DNA of 64,000 nt, taken from assembly GCA_029962745.1 (NCBI GenBank), contig CM057155.1, positions 32,042,378 to 32,106,377 on the forward strand, in the 5' to 3' direction. The notes under the pieces are model-generated. The model did no database searches and had not been told where the DNA came from. It saw only the letters and a list, made by a program, of their open reading frames with translations. This DNA is from Echinometra lucunter (taxonomy: Eukaryota; Echinodermata; Echinoidea; Camarodonta; Echinometridae). Below are positions 35,101 through 40,400 of this stretch, one piece after another. The first letter of the stretch is position 1; each line of letters opens with the position of its first letter. The translations under genes and the position numbers were made by a program.

Positions 35101-37599
35101 TTATTCATGGAGACGTATATCAAACACTCCCCCTTGCACACAGATAATAACCTTTTCATTCTTTCCTATGAGGGGAGGGGGTATCTCTTGATTGGAGAGG
35201 AGTACTGAAAACACTCACCGGCTTATATTGATCATGTTGATCATGCTGATGGCATGTTCACTTTACTTTCTTTGGGGGGGGGGGGTATATCTGAACAGGA
35301 CTCTTGAAATCTTTATTTATGATAAAGCCAATTGCGTTTGGACTACTCTTTCTCCATTCTGTGAACATTTCTTCAATTTCAAATTATTTGAATTCTGATT
35401 CTTTTGAAACTTATCTTCAAAAAAAGCTAAGATTTCTAAAACAGGCTAAGATTCTTCAAAACAAGCTCATATTCTCAGCTTGTGTCATTTTGATATTTTC
35501 TTGATTGACATCGTTTATGAACTCTTTTCTCTTCGTTTTGGTGTGAAACAGATCAACAGCCACGCGTCCTTCTGGGACTACCTCCATAACACGCTCTTGC
35601 CGACGATTTTCCCTCAGACCTGGTACAATGGTGACCCTAGCCCCGAATTGGAAGGATTCCTCGCCGGTCAAAATGCCTACACTTTGGGATATCCTGTACT
35701 TCGTCAAGTGCGCGTCAAACGGGGTGAGTTTGGATGCAGATCTGTCATTTTTGTTTGTTTATTTCTATGTTTATATCAAGCCTAACCAAAAGGAACAGAA
35801 TAAAAAACGAGATATGGAATACCAAGAGGGTAATTTTAATGAAAGCCATCGTTGGACCCATTATGTTCTTCGAGTCCGTTTGCAAAGTTTCCAGCATTAC
35901 GTCTTGGTTTACAGATATAGCTAAAGACGGTTTGAATTCATGTGTACATGACATGAAGTGCGTTGCAGCCTTTTTACAGCGATAATGTCTTTTAATAGTT
36001 TTTGCGCTTTAAAAAATCTTTAGCAGTGTGCCCTTATCATTTCGTGAAAAGATGAAATATTTTAAATTATGACACAGTTTATTACAAAAGTAGGAGTAGT
36101 ACATTTATGAACTGCAAAATGTTTAATATATACATGTTTAACATTCTAACTATGGAAACACGTTTCTTGCTGCAGGTGAATGCGAAATCGTGTCTGAATT
36201 CGAGGGTATCGTCCCTGAATGCAGTGTTGCCTACTCGTTCAGCGAATCAGACCAGGAGGATTACGGACCTAGATGGACACCCTTCAATGTGAATATAACA
36301 GACAGAACGCAATACAACTACACGTCATGGGATGAAATAGATAGCTATCCGGTTCTTGGACGTCACGCCCTCTACGCTGGCGGTGGCTATATTGCCAACC
36401 TGGAAGGAAGCAAGGCCGACGTGGAAGCTCTGTTGAATCAACTCTTCGAGGAGGCCTGGCTGGATAATTATACCCGGGGAGTCTTTGTGGAGATTGCCAG
36501 CTACAACGCGCAGGTGAATCTCTTTGGTGTGGTTAACCTCTTGGCAGAGTTTCTTCCAACTGGCGGAGTAGAAACCTTCTACCGAATTGATATCATTCGC
36601 CTGTTCACCTACTCGCACGGTTTCGGAGCCGTCCGCCTGGCTTGTGAGTTCCTGTTCCTCGGTTTCATTGTATTCTTCATCGTTCGCGAAATCAACAACA
36701 TGCGACGTGAGGGCGTGAAAAAGTACTTTAAAACCTTCTGGAATCTGGCCGAATGGATCATCATTGGGTGTGCCATCGGAGCCACGGTGGTCTACTTCTA
36801 TCGCAAGTGGGTCACGGACAATCTCTTGAAAGATTTCCAGGCAACAGGTGGCCGACAAAGGATCAATCTGCAGTACGTTGCTTACTGGAACGAGCTTATG
36901 ACGTACCTCCTAGGCGTTGTAGTCTTCATCGGCACCCTGAAGTTCATCAAGCTTCTGCGGTTCAATAAACGCGTCGGTATCCTGTCCACCACTATCAGAA
37001 GCTGTATGAAGGATTTGATCCACTTCGGTATCATGTTTGGTATCTTCTTTATCGCTTATGCGCTGGCTTTCCACCAGATGTACCTCCGATACCTTCTCGA
37101 CTTCTCCGACTTTATCTTCACCCTTGAAACTCTATCGGCTGCCATGTTGGGCAAGTTCCACTACGCAGGCATAGAAGAAGCCAATCGAATCCTTGGGCCC
37201 ATTTTTTTCTTCTTCTTCATGATCACCATCACGTTCATCCTGGTCAACATGTTCCTGACCATCGTCATCGAAGCCTTCTCATCGGTCAAGCGCGATATCA
37301 CCCGTCAATCCAACGACTATGAGATGGTGGACTTCATGCTCGGACAACTCAAGAAATGGGTGGGCTGGAACAACAAGCCCAAGCCGGAGAATAAGAAAGT
37401 CAATTCTGTGACCGACATGGACAACCACGACCCGATGTCTGAGTTTCCGGACAAGGTGGACCAACTCCTGGACTGTATCGCCAAGGTGTACTTCGATGCC
37501 TCCCAGTTTGAGGACGTCATTCGTGGGATGGGAGGGTCCAAAGAGGAGAATCCTCACGCGAACAAAAAACGACCTGTCAAGATCGCTATTACGGGGTAA
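1871..37599 (+). CDS. Pkd1-like: Polycystin-1-like receptor-channel (5' partial; 37 exons in window)
   Basis: Seen: exons 1871-2373, 2920-3088, 3657-3829, 4415-5069, 5658-5801, 6307-6498, 9961-10187, 11038-11185, 11248-11343, 11987-12081, 12417-13334, 13801-14102, 14310-14491, 14890-15147, 15825-15982, 16712-16871, 17614-17687, 18197-18259, 18836-18961, 20017-20142, 21449-21575, 22712-22770, 22988-23245, 24254-24644, 25285-25556, 26223-26450, 27153-27254, 28109-28224, 28894-29059, 29371-29649, 30614-30817, 31717-31920, 32661-32879, 33909-34038, 34686-34939, 35552-35723, 36176-37599. Every junction keeps phase and the joined frame is open to TAA at 37597, about 3,120 aa. Domains in order: WSC, PKD, LDLA-like, more PKD domains, REJ, GAIN/GPS, TM1, PLAT, TM2-6, polycystin ectodomain, TM7-11 with pore. 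Known: polycystin-1 proteins are plasma-membrane or ciliary receptors that self-cleave at the GPS and pair with PKD2-type channels; sea urchin REJ proteins belong to this superfamily. Inferred: with WSC plus many PKD repeats it is closer to vertebrate PKD1 layout than to lectin-type REJ proteins. The start and any LRR or signal peptide lie upstream of the window. Confidence 0.93.
2920..3088 (+). CDS. Pkd1-like: Exon 2: end of first PKD domain, start of a second Ig-like unit
   Basis: Acceptor ctttcacag, donor gtaagt, phase 0 in and 1 out. Text such as ITAYISITDVSMKCPEVVEP then FTCSITVPDGSDM is typical of polycystin PKD-repeat boundaries. Confidence 0.88.
3657..3829 (+). CDS. Pkd1-like: Exon 3: polycystin ectodomain
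   Basis: Acceptor ttcttgcag, donor gtaaga, phase 1 in and 0 out. Beta-rich sequence (APNIFSVGS-like start, then VVILPNQEFLDDGVI and VEVNVETTGDVQ). No named domain is assigned with confidence. Confidence 0.85.
4135..4260. repeat. Dispersed repeat fragment (ggatttatatagcgcc)
   Basis: Contains ggtggatttatatagcgcc then a body and gggggcacggccggg. It has the look of a dispersed tail-type repeat; assignment is from general resemblance only. Confidence 0.3.
4415..5069 (+). CDS. Pkd1-like: Exon 4: Cys-rich LDLA-like modules and linker
   Basis: Acceptor cattccacag, donor gtgagt, phase 0 in and 1 out. Two consecutive Cys clusters (FCSGTDETYCLIDNQCSTSAC and CDSSTHVFCLSEHRCAAKS) resemble LDL-receptor class A modules, as found between PKD repeats of polycystin-1. 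The second half is a beta-rich linker with several N-x-S/T sites. Confidence 0.88.
5092..5190. repeat. (CT)n/(CA)n microsatellite
   Basis: tctctctctc runs then cacacacaca, directly after the exon 4 donor. Confidence 0.9.
5658..5801 (+). CDS. Pkd1-like: Exon 5: PKD domain, first half
   Basis: Acceptor atttatag, donor gtaaga, phase 1 in and 1 out. Contains LEIDWGDGNTTVFTR, a clear PKD-repeat WDFGDG motif. Confidence 0.9.
6307..6498 (+). CDS. Pkd1-like: Exon 6: PKD domain, second half
   Basis: Acceptor tttcttacag, donor gtaatt, phase 1 in and 1 out. Contains KITITVTASNLLGNETASA, the last strands of a PKD domain, then a Pro-rich linker. Confidence 0.88.
6640..6759 (+). CDS. Pkd1-like: Candidate cassette exon of the polycystin gene
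   Basis: Between exons 6 and 7, a 120-nt segment has acceptor gcgttacag and donor gtaaat, is open, and is phase 1 on both sides, so it could be included without a frame change. It ends VNSLTPVDSLSSTNQSIR, which would join to GYINITVQLL of the next exon and read like an Ig-fold strand. A shorter 33-nt form (6727-6759) is also in phase. Without it, exons 6 and 7 still join in frame. The polypyrimidine tract is weak. Confidence 0.4.
6890..9780 (-). mobile_element. Decayed Tx1/L1-clade LINE with 3' part missing
   Basis: On the minus strand, 9720-9409 encodes a coiled-coil ORF1 start and 9170-8900 a basic ORF1 C-terminal part (frameshifted). From 8342 to about 7910 lies the second half of an APE-type endonuclease with GGNFN in place of the usual GGDFN, then LLDIWTYRHP. 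After a frameshift, 7972-7685 reads QSRLDYWIIS and IIPSVAPDHYSIF. From 7645 to 7460 is the linker ending EGIRIRSRAS. At about 7190-7085 is the first reverse-transcriptase block, NKSPGNDGLSSEFYF. The rest of the RT and the tail are absent. Frameshifts and stops show it is dead. It lies antisense in the polycystin intron between exons 6 and 7. Confidence 0.82.
9961..10187 (+). CDS. Pkd1-like: Exon 7: PKD-type domain
   Basis: Acceptor atacccacag, donor gtaggt, phase 1 in and 0 out. GYINITVQLLAQ at the start and FPGTYIVLVTISNLVETI at the end frame an Ig-like PKD fold. Confidence 0.88.
10515..10920. mobile_element. MITE with GTTAACCCATTCGTGAC ends
   Basis: Perfect 17-bp terminal inverted repeats gttaacccattcgtgac and gtcacgaatgggttaac enclose 406 bp of AT-rich non-coding DNA in the intron between exons 7 and 8. 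Confidence 0.82.
11038..11185 (+). CDS. Pkd1-like: Exon 8: polycystin ectodomain
   Basis: Acceptor accctctag, donor gtagac, phase 0 in and 1 out. Starts VELYGIISPDIHL and ends GDNYPLERAIVFRPMYSS. The end is similar to the following mini-exon. Confidence 0.82.
11248..11343 (+). CDS. Pkd1-like: Exon 9: 96-nt symmetric mini-exon, copy of exon 8 end
   Basis: Acceptor gcttatcag and donor gtaaat flank an open 32-codon segment, phase 1 on both sides. It encodes NYNMDKGNCPVERQSVFNP, matching the NYGDNYPLERAIVFRP end of exon 8, so it probably arose by partial exon duplication. Being symmetric it could be skipped without a frame change. The upstream intron would be only 62 bp, which lowers confidence. 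Confidence 0.55.
11987..12081 (+). CDS. Pkd1-like: Exon 10: PKD domain, first half
   Basis: Acceptor caaattcag, donor gtatgt, phase 1 in and 0 out. TYEYLDFGDNNSVPINTT carries the PKD FGD core. Confidence 0.87.
12417..13334 (+). CDS. Pkd1-like: Exon 11: PKD domains and start of REJ region
   Basis: Acceptor tttcccgcag, donor gtaagc, phase 0 on both sides, 306 codons. Begins PGEYTVIVAASNPVSE (end of a PKD domain), then a further domain with CLSIDYGDHQAP. It ends with LEARVVDGQL... and NPGLYSYDPSLDPSATD, the opening pattern of a REJ module. Potential N-glycosylation sites are frequent. Confidence 0.93.
13801..14102 (+). CDS. Pkd1-like: Exon 12: REJ region
   Basis: Acceptor acaaacacag, donor gtaaat, phase 0 in and 2 out. 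ISVFKYYCKKFYEDF, then MTYDLKVVIEKG and VDFKLKIVDGNPP, the usual strand pattern of the REJ (receptor for egg jelly) module. Confidence 0.88.
14310..14491 (+). CDS. Pkd1-like: Exon 13: REJ region
   Basis: Acceptor gaattgtag, donor gtaagg, phase 2 in and 1 out. KINPSADLRLRSDC, VVDCDGVMYSWDM: Cys-containing REJ strands. Confidence 0.86.
14890..15147 (+). CDS. Pkd1-like: Exon 14: REJ region
   Basis: Acceptor caattccag, donor gtaaaa, phase 1 on both sides. VNTPPSGNGCGVDSRN then VYITCDNWEDEDGISSYEF matches the REJ hallmark (N.PP..G.C then C..W.D.....Y.F). Confidence 0.92.
15445..15597 (-). mobile_element. tRNA-derived SINE (degenerate)
   Basis: Read on the minus strand from about 15597 it starts GAGCACTGTGGTCTGTTGG (box A-like), then has GAGTTCGATC (box B-like), then a body with GGGCAAGATGTTTTACC. 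The same body motif occurs in the SINE at 19085-19222. Lies in the intron between exons 14 and 15. Confidence 0.55.
15825..15982 (+). CDS. Pkd1-like: Exon 15: REJ region
   Basis: Acceptor gttctacag, donor gtaagt, phase 1 in and 0 out. VGLPVGQDNNTVEVSVVIS then DRYGASVTVSAGKVY, the last strands of the REJ beta-sandwich. Confidence 0.88.
16712..16871 (+). CDS. Pkd1-like: Exon 16: REJ/GAIN linker
   Basis: Acceptor tcaatgaag has a weak pyrimidine tract; donor gtatgt; phase 0 in and 1 out. Acidic, helix-like sequence (DEILTDDSVTSNLEDYDQLE). Placed mainly because phase and position fit. Confidence 0.68.
17614..17687 (+). CDS. Pkd1-like: Exon 17: helical linker
   Basis: Two in-frame acceptors fit (exon from 17614 or 17626). 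Donor gtaaat, phase 1 in and 0 out. Encodes EGEIETHEGALGTGNETITTL. The choice of acceptor is uncertain. Confidence 0.6.
18197..18259 (+). CDS. Pkd1-like: Exon 18: helical linker
   Basis: Acceptor tttttaaag, donor gtgagt, 21 codons, phase 0 on both sides. Basic helix SSTAIRELQAQKLEKTTKR, in the helical region before the GAIN fold. Confidence 0.75.
18836..18961 (+). CDS. Pkd1-like: Exon 19: helical region (GAIN A-like)
   Basis: Acceptor ttgggcag, donor gtgagt, 42 codons, phase 0. VRSKIAEVQAQMTVNSFEDA, then AIELSTYTDELSQNTL; amphipathic helices as expected N-terminal to the GPS. Confidence 0.82.
19085..19222 (-). mobile_element. tRNA-derived SINE
   Basis: Minus strand from about 19222: GGAGGTGCAGTGGTCAGTGG (box A region), AAGGCGCTTGACTGGAGAC, then GGGGTTCGATCCCCGG, a near-perfect box B, then a body with CACTTGAGCAAGACATTTTATC-like sequence. 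No acceptor-stem pairing, so a SINE rather than a tRNA gene. Lies in the intron between exons 19 and 20. Confidence 0.72.
20017..20142 (+). CDS. Pkd1-like: Exon 20: helical region (GAIN A-like)
   Basis: Acceptor tttcatccag, donor gtaagt, 42 codons, phase 0. VTVADNILNTTIEQQATAS, then LLLGLMGNILQ. Confidence 0.85.
20156..20668. mobile_element. Mariner-like non-autonomous DNA element
   Basis: Left end ctgggtgtcccagaaaaagc and right end (reverse complement) aggtgtcccagaaaaagagg are imperfect terminal inverted repeats of about 40 bp. The left end is preceded by TA. No transposase ORF inside. It abuts the next MITE at its right end. Confidence 0.6.
20667..20848. mobile_element. Palindromic MITE
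   Basis: Ends gggggtgtttcataaagctg and cagcgttatgaaacaccccc are inverted repeats of about 60 bp with internal taaagtcgtgcgtaa motifs on both sides. Lies in the polycystin intron between exons 20 and 21. Confidence 0.75.
21160..21367. repeat. GA-rich and (GT)n low-complexity tract
   Basis: Purine tract (gagagg, gggagg) with a gtgtgtgt run and a terminal (GA)n just before exon 21. The pyrimidine tract expected for the exon 21 acceptor follows it, at about 21398-21448. Confidence 0.85.
21449..21575 (+). CDS. Pkd1-like: Exon 21: GAIN region
   Basis: Acceptor tgtcgtcag, donor gtttgt, phase 0 in and 1 out. Encodes GSAMSVQNSLPVLDEFEN, then LQASLSAATSDLDSE. Confidence 0.8.
22095..22595. mobile_element. 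MITE with about 50-bp inverted ends
   Basis: The left end has ggggatatgtctc then gcctgtacatcatccg; the right end has the reverse complement of ggaggatatgtctcc and gcctgtaaatcatccg. No coding capacity. In the intron between exons 21 and 22. Confidence 0.65.
22712..22770 (+). CDS. Pkd1-like: Exon 22: GAIN region
   Basis: Acceptor tcccttttcag, donor gtaaac, phase 1 in and 0 out. TTTEWTPEKEANLQRKRDR. Confidence 0.78.
22988..23245 (+). CDS. Pkd1-like: Exon 23: GAIN region
   Basis: Acceptor ttgtaacag, donor gtaagg, 86 codons, phase 0. Starts RVVVNEATNKLNSIKKLLSR; two Cys (NTCDEV, RVCGNE). The frame continues open into a GAT repeat if the intron is retained; that part is not coding. Confidence 0.88.
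23255..23580. repeat. (GAT)n/(GATGGT)n microsatellite
   Basis: Degenerate gatgatgatggtgatg repeats in the intron right after the exon 23 donor. Confidence 0.9.
23607..23793. mobile_element. Pogo/Tigger-like MITE
   Basis: Left end tacagcagaaactcgatatt and right end (reverse complement) tacagtggaaactcagtata, with internal gatataacaa and ctcgttata motifs, as in non-autonomous pogo-type elements flanked by TA. Confidence 0.6.
24254..24644 (+). CDS. Pkd1-like: Exon 24: GAIN domain
   Basis: Acceptor cctctcgaaag after a C-rich tract, donor gtatga, phase 0 in and 1 out. VMEVVFKNDEDEPIPITNAN, then ITIVVKRPG and YHSFDISFNDTAFKIQL, the beta-sandwich of GAIN B. Confidence 0.9.
25285..25556 (+). CDS. 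Pkd1-like: Exon 25: GAIN domain and first half of GPS
   Basis: Acceptor tccctccag, donor gtaaca, phase 1 in and 0 out. Ends CSYWSEADEMWLQDGCE, the C-x-YW...W...GC half of the GPS motif. Confidence 0.93.
26223..26450 (+). CDS. Pkd1-like: Exon 26: GPS cleavage site and TM1
   Basis: Acceptor tttcttcag, donor gtacga, phase 0. RCSCTHLTSFAS completes the GPS; the HL|T cleavage tripeptide (codons 26268-26276) is intact, so self-cleavage is expected. ITTIVVYVFFCFILLWARRR is TM1 with a basic inner edge. Confidence 0.95.
27153..27254 (+). CDS. Pkd1-like: Exon 27: start of PLAT domain
   Basis: Acceptor tattttcag, donor gtaagc, phase 0. NYYYEIVVLTGQRKAAGTDS is the conserved first PLAT strand and loop. 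Confidence 0.93.
28109..28224 (+). CDS. Pkd1-like: Exon 28: PLAT domain
   Basis: Acceptor gtcccacag, donor gtaaga, phase 0 in and 2 out. VSFILSGENEETAVRDF, then FRRGGSDRFLMAVPG. Confidence 0.93.
28321..28800. repeat. Tandemly duplicated dispersed repeat with poly(G)
   Basis: About 100 bp (catgttgaacaaaaggcaca ... gctagcaag then ccgtacacagga) occurs at 28325 and again at 28487, separated by a poly(G) run. The following GC-rich part (gagggagc, agcgagggagcc) also resembles 30230-30475 in reverse orientation. Confidence 0.6.
28894..29059 (+). CDS. Pkd1-like: Exon 29: end of PLAT domain
   Basis: Acceptor ttctactag, donor gtacaa, phase 2 in and 0 out. LGTLNYMRIWHDNSGKG, then WYVKYIAIRDIQT and FIVNQWFSVVEDDGQ, the diagnostic PLAT C-terminal strands. 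PLAT domains bind lipid and protein partners at the inner membrane face. Confidence 0.94.
29371..29649 (+). CDS. Pkd1-like: Exon 30: TM2 region
   Basis: Acceptor tacacacag, donor gtaacc, 93 codons, phase 0. DGHLWFSIIGRPPGSRFTR is the conserved polycystin motif after PLAT; CLMFLWLEMLVNIMWY is TM2. Confidence 0.95.
30230..30475. repeat. Dispersed repeat with poly(G) and poly(C) ends
   Basis: Starts with a G-run and ends ccccccccgaaaaaattttctgtgtacggcc; the inner cttggtcgcttcgctccctt is a motif shared with 28600 and 39600. Confidence 0.5.
30614..30817 (+). CDS. Pkd1-like: Exon 31: TM3 and basic cytoplasmic loop
   Basis: Acceptor ccccctatag, donor gtacgt, phase 0. ANLIVFPVSLLVVQFF is TM3, then a very basic loop (RPRKKRES, RRLKRKHRK). 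Confidence 0.92.
31717..31920 (+). CDS. Pkd1-like: Exon 32: cytoplasmic loop between TM3 and TM4
   Basis: Acceptor atctcgaag, donor gtaaga, 68 codons, phase 0. Low-complexity Gly/Pro-rich loop (VVPPVPGTYDE, GGRGAGYFGGDSS). The acceptor is inferred from phase. Confidence 0.72.
32335..32491. mobile_element. MITE, TTGCATAAAACTT family
   Basis: Left gggccccccttgcataaaac and right reverse complement gagccccgttgcttaaaact. Intron between exons 32 and 33. Confidence 0.72.
32661..32879 (+). CDS. Pkd1-like: Exon 33: TM4 and start of TM5
   Basis: Acceptor tctttatag, donor gtattt, phase 0. FPWWCVIVAWVVLILSTAA is TM4; CSIIVSFVFGIFLTQPLK is TM5 with the conserved QP-L-K motif. Confidence 0.95.
32890..32977. 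repeat. (TTTTA)n(TTA)n poly(T) tract
   Basis: tttatttta and attattatta runs ending in a long T-run, directly after the exon 33 donor. Confidence 0.9.
33004..33392. mobile_element. MITE with GGTGTTGTCACTCT ends
   Basis: Left cccggtgttgtcactctt and right agagtgacaacaccagg are inverted. Both ends also share gatcgttcg/cgaacgatc further inside. The inside is made of repeated (a)acaccc-tttttt-(a)atttcgagt units. Confidence 0.68.
33909..34038 (+). CDS. Pkd1-like: Exon 34: end of TM5 and acidic loop
   Basis: Acceptor ccgttttcag, donor gtaaga, phase 0 in and 1 out. ILLVATFIACIIKS, then an acidic run (DEDTEMEEDEEEFE). Confidence 0.92.
34686..34939 (+). CDS. Pkd1-like: Exon 35: TM6; followed by a GC donor
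   Basis: Acceptor aatcccaag, phase 1 in and 0 out. FREIFFYVVYLWVVLVISYG is TM6, then DPSAYRMQEDLFNEL, the start of the extracellular polycystin domain. The only donor that keeps the frame is AAG|GCAGGT, a GC-AG intron. Confidence 0.88.
35552..35723 (+). CDS. Pkd1-like: Exon 36: polycystin extracellular domain
   Basis: Acceptor gtgaaacag, donor gtgagt, phase 0 in and 1 out. SFWDYLHNTLLPTIFPQTWY then GYPVLRQVRVKR: conserved polycystin-domain text. Confidence 0.95.
36176..37599 (+). CDS. Pkd1-like: Exon 37 (terminal): polycystin domain, TM7-11, pore, C-tail
   Basis: Acceptor cttgctgcag, phase 1, stop TAA at 37597-37599. Begins with the Cys-containing polycystin domain (PECSVAYSFSESDQEDYG). Then TM7 (LACEFLFLGFIVFFIV), TM8 (AEWIIIGCAIGATVVYF), TM9 (YLLGVVVFIGTLKFI), TM10 (IMFGIFFIAYALAF), the pore (MLGKFHYAGIEEANRILGP) and TM11 (ITITFILVNMFLTIVIEAF). 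The cytoplasmic tail is about 105 residues. Where PKD2 has LGD in its filter, this protein reads LGK (Lys codon 37153-37155). Confidence 0.96.
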
Positions 37600-38190
37600 T
37601 TCCCCACCCCAACCCCTTTTGACTCAGCTACCGATTTCAATATGTTAAACTGCATAAAGGTTACTGAAATATTCACACTTTAGTCCACAACCGTATACAG
37701 AGAATGTATCTATCCAAACTATGGATGCAATAAGTGAATATCAATATCAGTCAGTGCTAATCCTGAATACAGTCAATAGTACCAAGGGGAAAAAGCCCTG
37801 CCATCCATCATATTTTGCTATCTCTGTACAAATCTGAAAATTGAAACGATACCAAATTAATTGTAGTTGCGAATCATCGGCATACTGACCTACAAGATGA
37901 ACTATGAACTCAAATTTAGATAATTTAGTGTGTGTATTTTCATTGCTTTCATTATTTATTCATTCATATTTGACTGTATACGTTATAGTTGAAGCAGGAA
38001 AAGATACCTATCTCAAGACTGATATTCCTCAAATAATCCAAGAGTTTATGAAAAGAGCTACATGCTTTGAGGAAAAATTGTATTATTAGGCCTATACCAG
38101 TTTGCGAAAGGTTATCTCTACTGAAATGATTACTCGTAATCAAGCCAAATCACAGCCCATCTTAGTAATAAAACTGTATGCACCTTGCAG
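37600..38190 (+). other. Pkd1-like: Polycystin gene 3' UTR (probable)
   Basis: AT-rich non-coding sequence after the stop codon. The first good poly(A) signal is AATAAA at 38167-38172, so the transcript probably ends shortly after. A second AATAAA lies near 38940. Confidence 0.5.
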
Positions 38191-38305
38191 TCTGGGCCTA
38201 CTCTTTATGGTCTTAGTGGTAGTAACGTCTGTAAAGTTGATTGATCTGTGAAATTTTCCATTTTGTAAATATTCATCGTTCATCAAACAGGTTAAAGGTT
38301 TAATA

Positions 38306-38850
38306 CAATTCTCCTTACCGCATATAGCCGATACTCAGCGATATCAACTATCGATAGCAAAAAATTTCCTTCCAAGTACCCGGATGTGCTGAGAGAGGTA
38401 CTTCCGGTGCTGGCCAAGGCTAACAGCTGATCATCAGCTGAGCCTTGGCTTTCTTGTTTGTTACATCGATTTCCACGTTGAGTGAGTGAACAAGTGTATC
38501 TGAATTTCGAATTTTTATGCCGTTCTCACAATTTTCAACTCAGTCATTAGCTGATTCGTCTCCAAGGTCAAGAAGATGGGTTTTCTTCGAGTCAGCGCGT
38601 CTACGTTTCTAATGGGGTGATGCAAGAAGGTTGCAAATTATTGCTAATTTTGAAACAACCATTCTGATGGTTGTTTCAAAGATTTTGATTAGCCAGTGAC
38701 AATCGGTTGCAACTTGCAATCGATTGCAACCTTCTTGCAACACCCCATAAGGCTGTTACCGGAAGTGATAGTATCAGCAAAAAATACCCTGGATGTTGAT
38801 ATTGATAGTTGATATCGCTGAGTATCAGCTTTATGCGATAAGGAGAATTG
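38306..38850. mobile_element. MITE with about 50-bp inverted ends (outer element)
   Basis: Left caattctccttaccgcatat then gatactcagcgatatcaact; right reverse complement caattctccttatcgcataa then gatactcagcgatatcaact. It holds another MITE inside. Confidence 0.78.
38613..38747. mobile_element. Palindromic MITE nested in the outer MITE
   Basis: Ends ggggtgatgcaagaaggttg and caaccttcttgcaacacccc are inverted, and the centre aaacaaccattctgatggttg is also palindromic. Confidence 0.75.
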
Positions 38851-39149
38851 AGCTTGCTTCCAAAGGCGCTATATCCAGTTTTTATCAAAGTTGAGTTATC
38901 AACGTCATTGTGTTATTCAGCTGGAGTAGTTTTGTTATGAATAAAATTGTGAAGCAAAGTTATCGAATAGTGCTTTGTAATTTTAAGTTTCCATAAACAC
39001 GTGTACAAACTCGGGACAAACAAAATTCCTTTTTCTCTCAAGTTATCAAAATGGATTTAGCGCCTTCTGGAAGAAAGCTCTTCAATTTGTGAATGAAGTC
39101 AGACCGTAGAATAACATTCTGTTCATAATTGTTGAGTACGGAAGCTGAG

Positions 39150-39190
39150 AAGAAGAAGAAGAAGAAGAAGAAGAAGGAAAAAAAAAATAA
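39150..39190. repeat. (GAA)n microsatellite
   Basis: agaagaagaagaag run followed by an A-run. Confidence 0.9.
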
Positions 39191-39539
39191 AAACCTTTTC
39201 TTTGAATTCCAGGCCGATGCATGAGGGCGAATATGGACATTTTCAAAGTCTAACATAAATTTCCATCGCACATAAAAAAAAAAAACATTTCTTGTTATCA
39301 TTATCAAGTCTTGTTAAATACTATATATTTAAGGCATAATTTAAAGAAGAAATTCATTCTTTGGAAGCAGGAATGGAGTCGAGGCCGGCCTCGAGGCCAA
39401 ATTTTGCCGGCCTTGACCTCGTTCCGAGTGACGTGTACAAAGCCTATTGGAGAAATTTCTATCCAGCAGCCTCGTGACTCGGAATGCCGGCCTCGAATCC
39501 ATCACTGATTGGAAGAGAGAGTTTTGTCTATTAACTGAT

Positions 39540-40400
39540 CAACTGAAGTCAGTGGCGTAATGAGCCAAAATATTTGGGGGGGCTCAATCTTTGCGAGGAG
39601 CGAAGCGACCAACCCTGAGGGAGCGTAGCGACCGAGCCGGGGTACACCCCCCTTCACCATATGGAGTTTTTCATTTTTTCGACTTAAATTCCAAATTCAG
39701 TTCAGTTCAATTTTTATTTTCTCTCATTTCCAACAAAAGGATTTCATTTTAGTGGGGCGGTAGTGAGCACATGAAGCATGTGAATCACTAATGAGCGCGC
39801 GAAGCGCGCTCCCTAGGGGGGAGGGTGCAGGAAGGGGGGAGTTTCCCCCCTCCCGCGCGAAGCGCGGAAGCTCCGACGTTTGATGGCATGTACTGTTATG
39901 GATAAAAGTGTCATGAATCTACCGACCGGAAAAGGATATTTTTTTCATGAACTTGGAAACATGATTATGAAAACATGCAGCCCAAATAATCTTCTTAAGT
40001 TTCAAACAAATGCCAGCGTTACACAAAATACTTTATTACTTCTGATAATAATACAGACAAAGACAGTATGAAATAAAAAGGACGAGCATGGAGAGGGTGT
40101 GATGCGGTGGGGTACCAGGGTTTCACTCCCACACTAGGATTTCATTTTAGTGGGGCGGTTGTGAGAGCGCGAAGCGTGCTCCCTAGGGGGAGGGTGCAGG
40201 GAGGGGGGAGTTTTCCCCCTCCCGCGCAAAGCGCGGAAGCTCCGACATTTATTTGAATTGATCCTTGTCTGCTTTCGCTCTTCTTACGTTCTCTTACCTT
40301 TTTTTCTTTTCTCGCTCCTGCTTTTTTTTTCCTTCTACTTTTTCTTTCTTTTTTGTTGGCGTTTTGGAGGGGTGACCGCCCCATCGCCCCCCCTTAATGT
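39540..40400. repeat. GC-rich dispersed repeat, two tandem-related copies
   Basis: ggatttcattttagtggggc then gcgaagcg.gctccctaggg, agggtgcagg and cgcgcgaagcgcggaagctc occurs at about 39737-39880 and again at 40137-40250. A third copy lies in reverse at about 63700-63835. No gene is supported across 38190-42700 beyond these repeats; 40400-41500 shows nothing recognisable. Confidence 0.65.
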
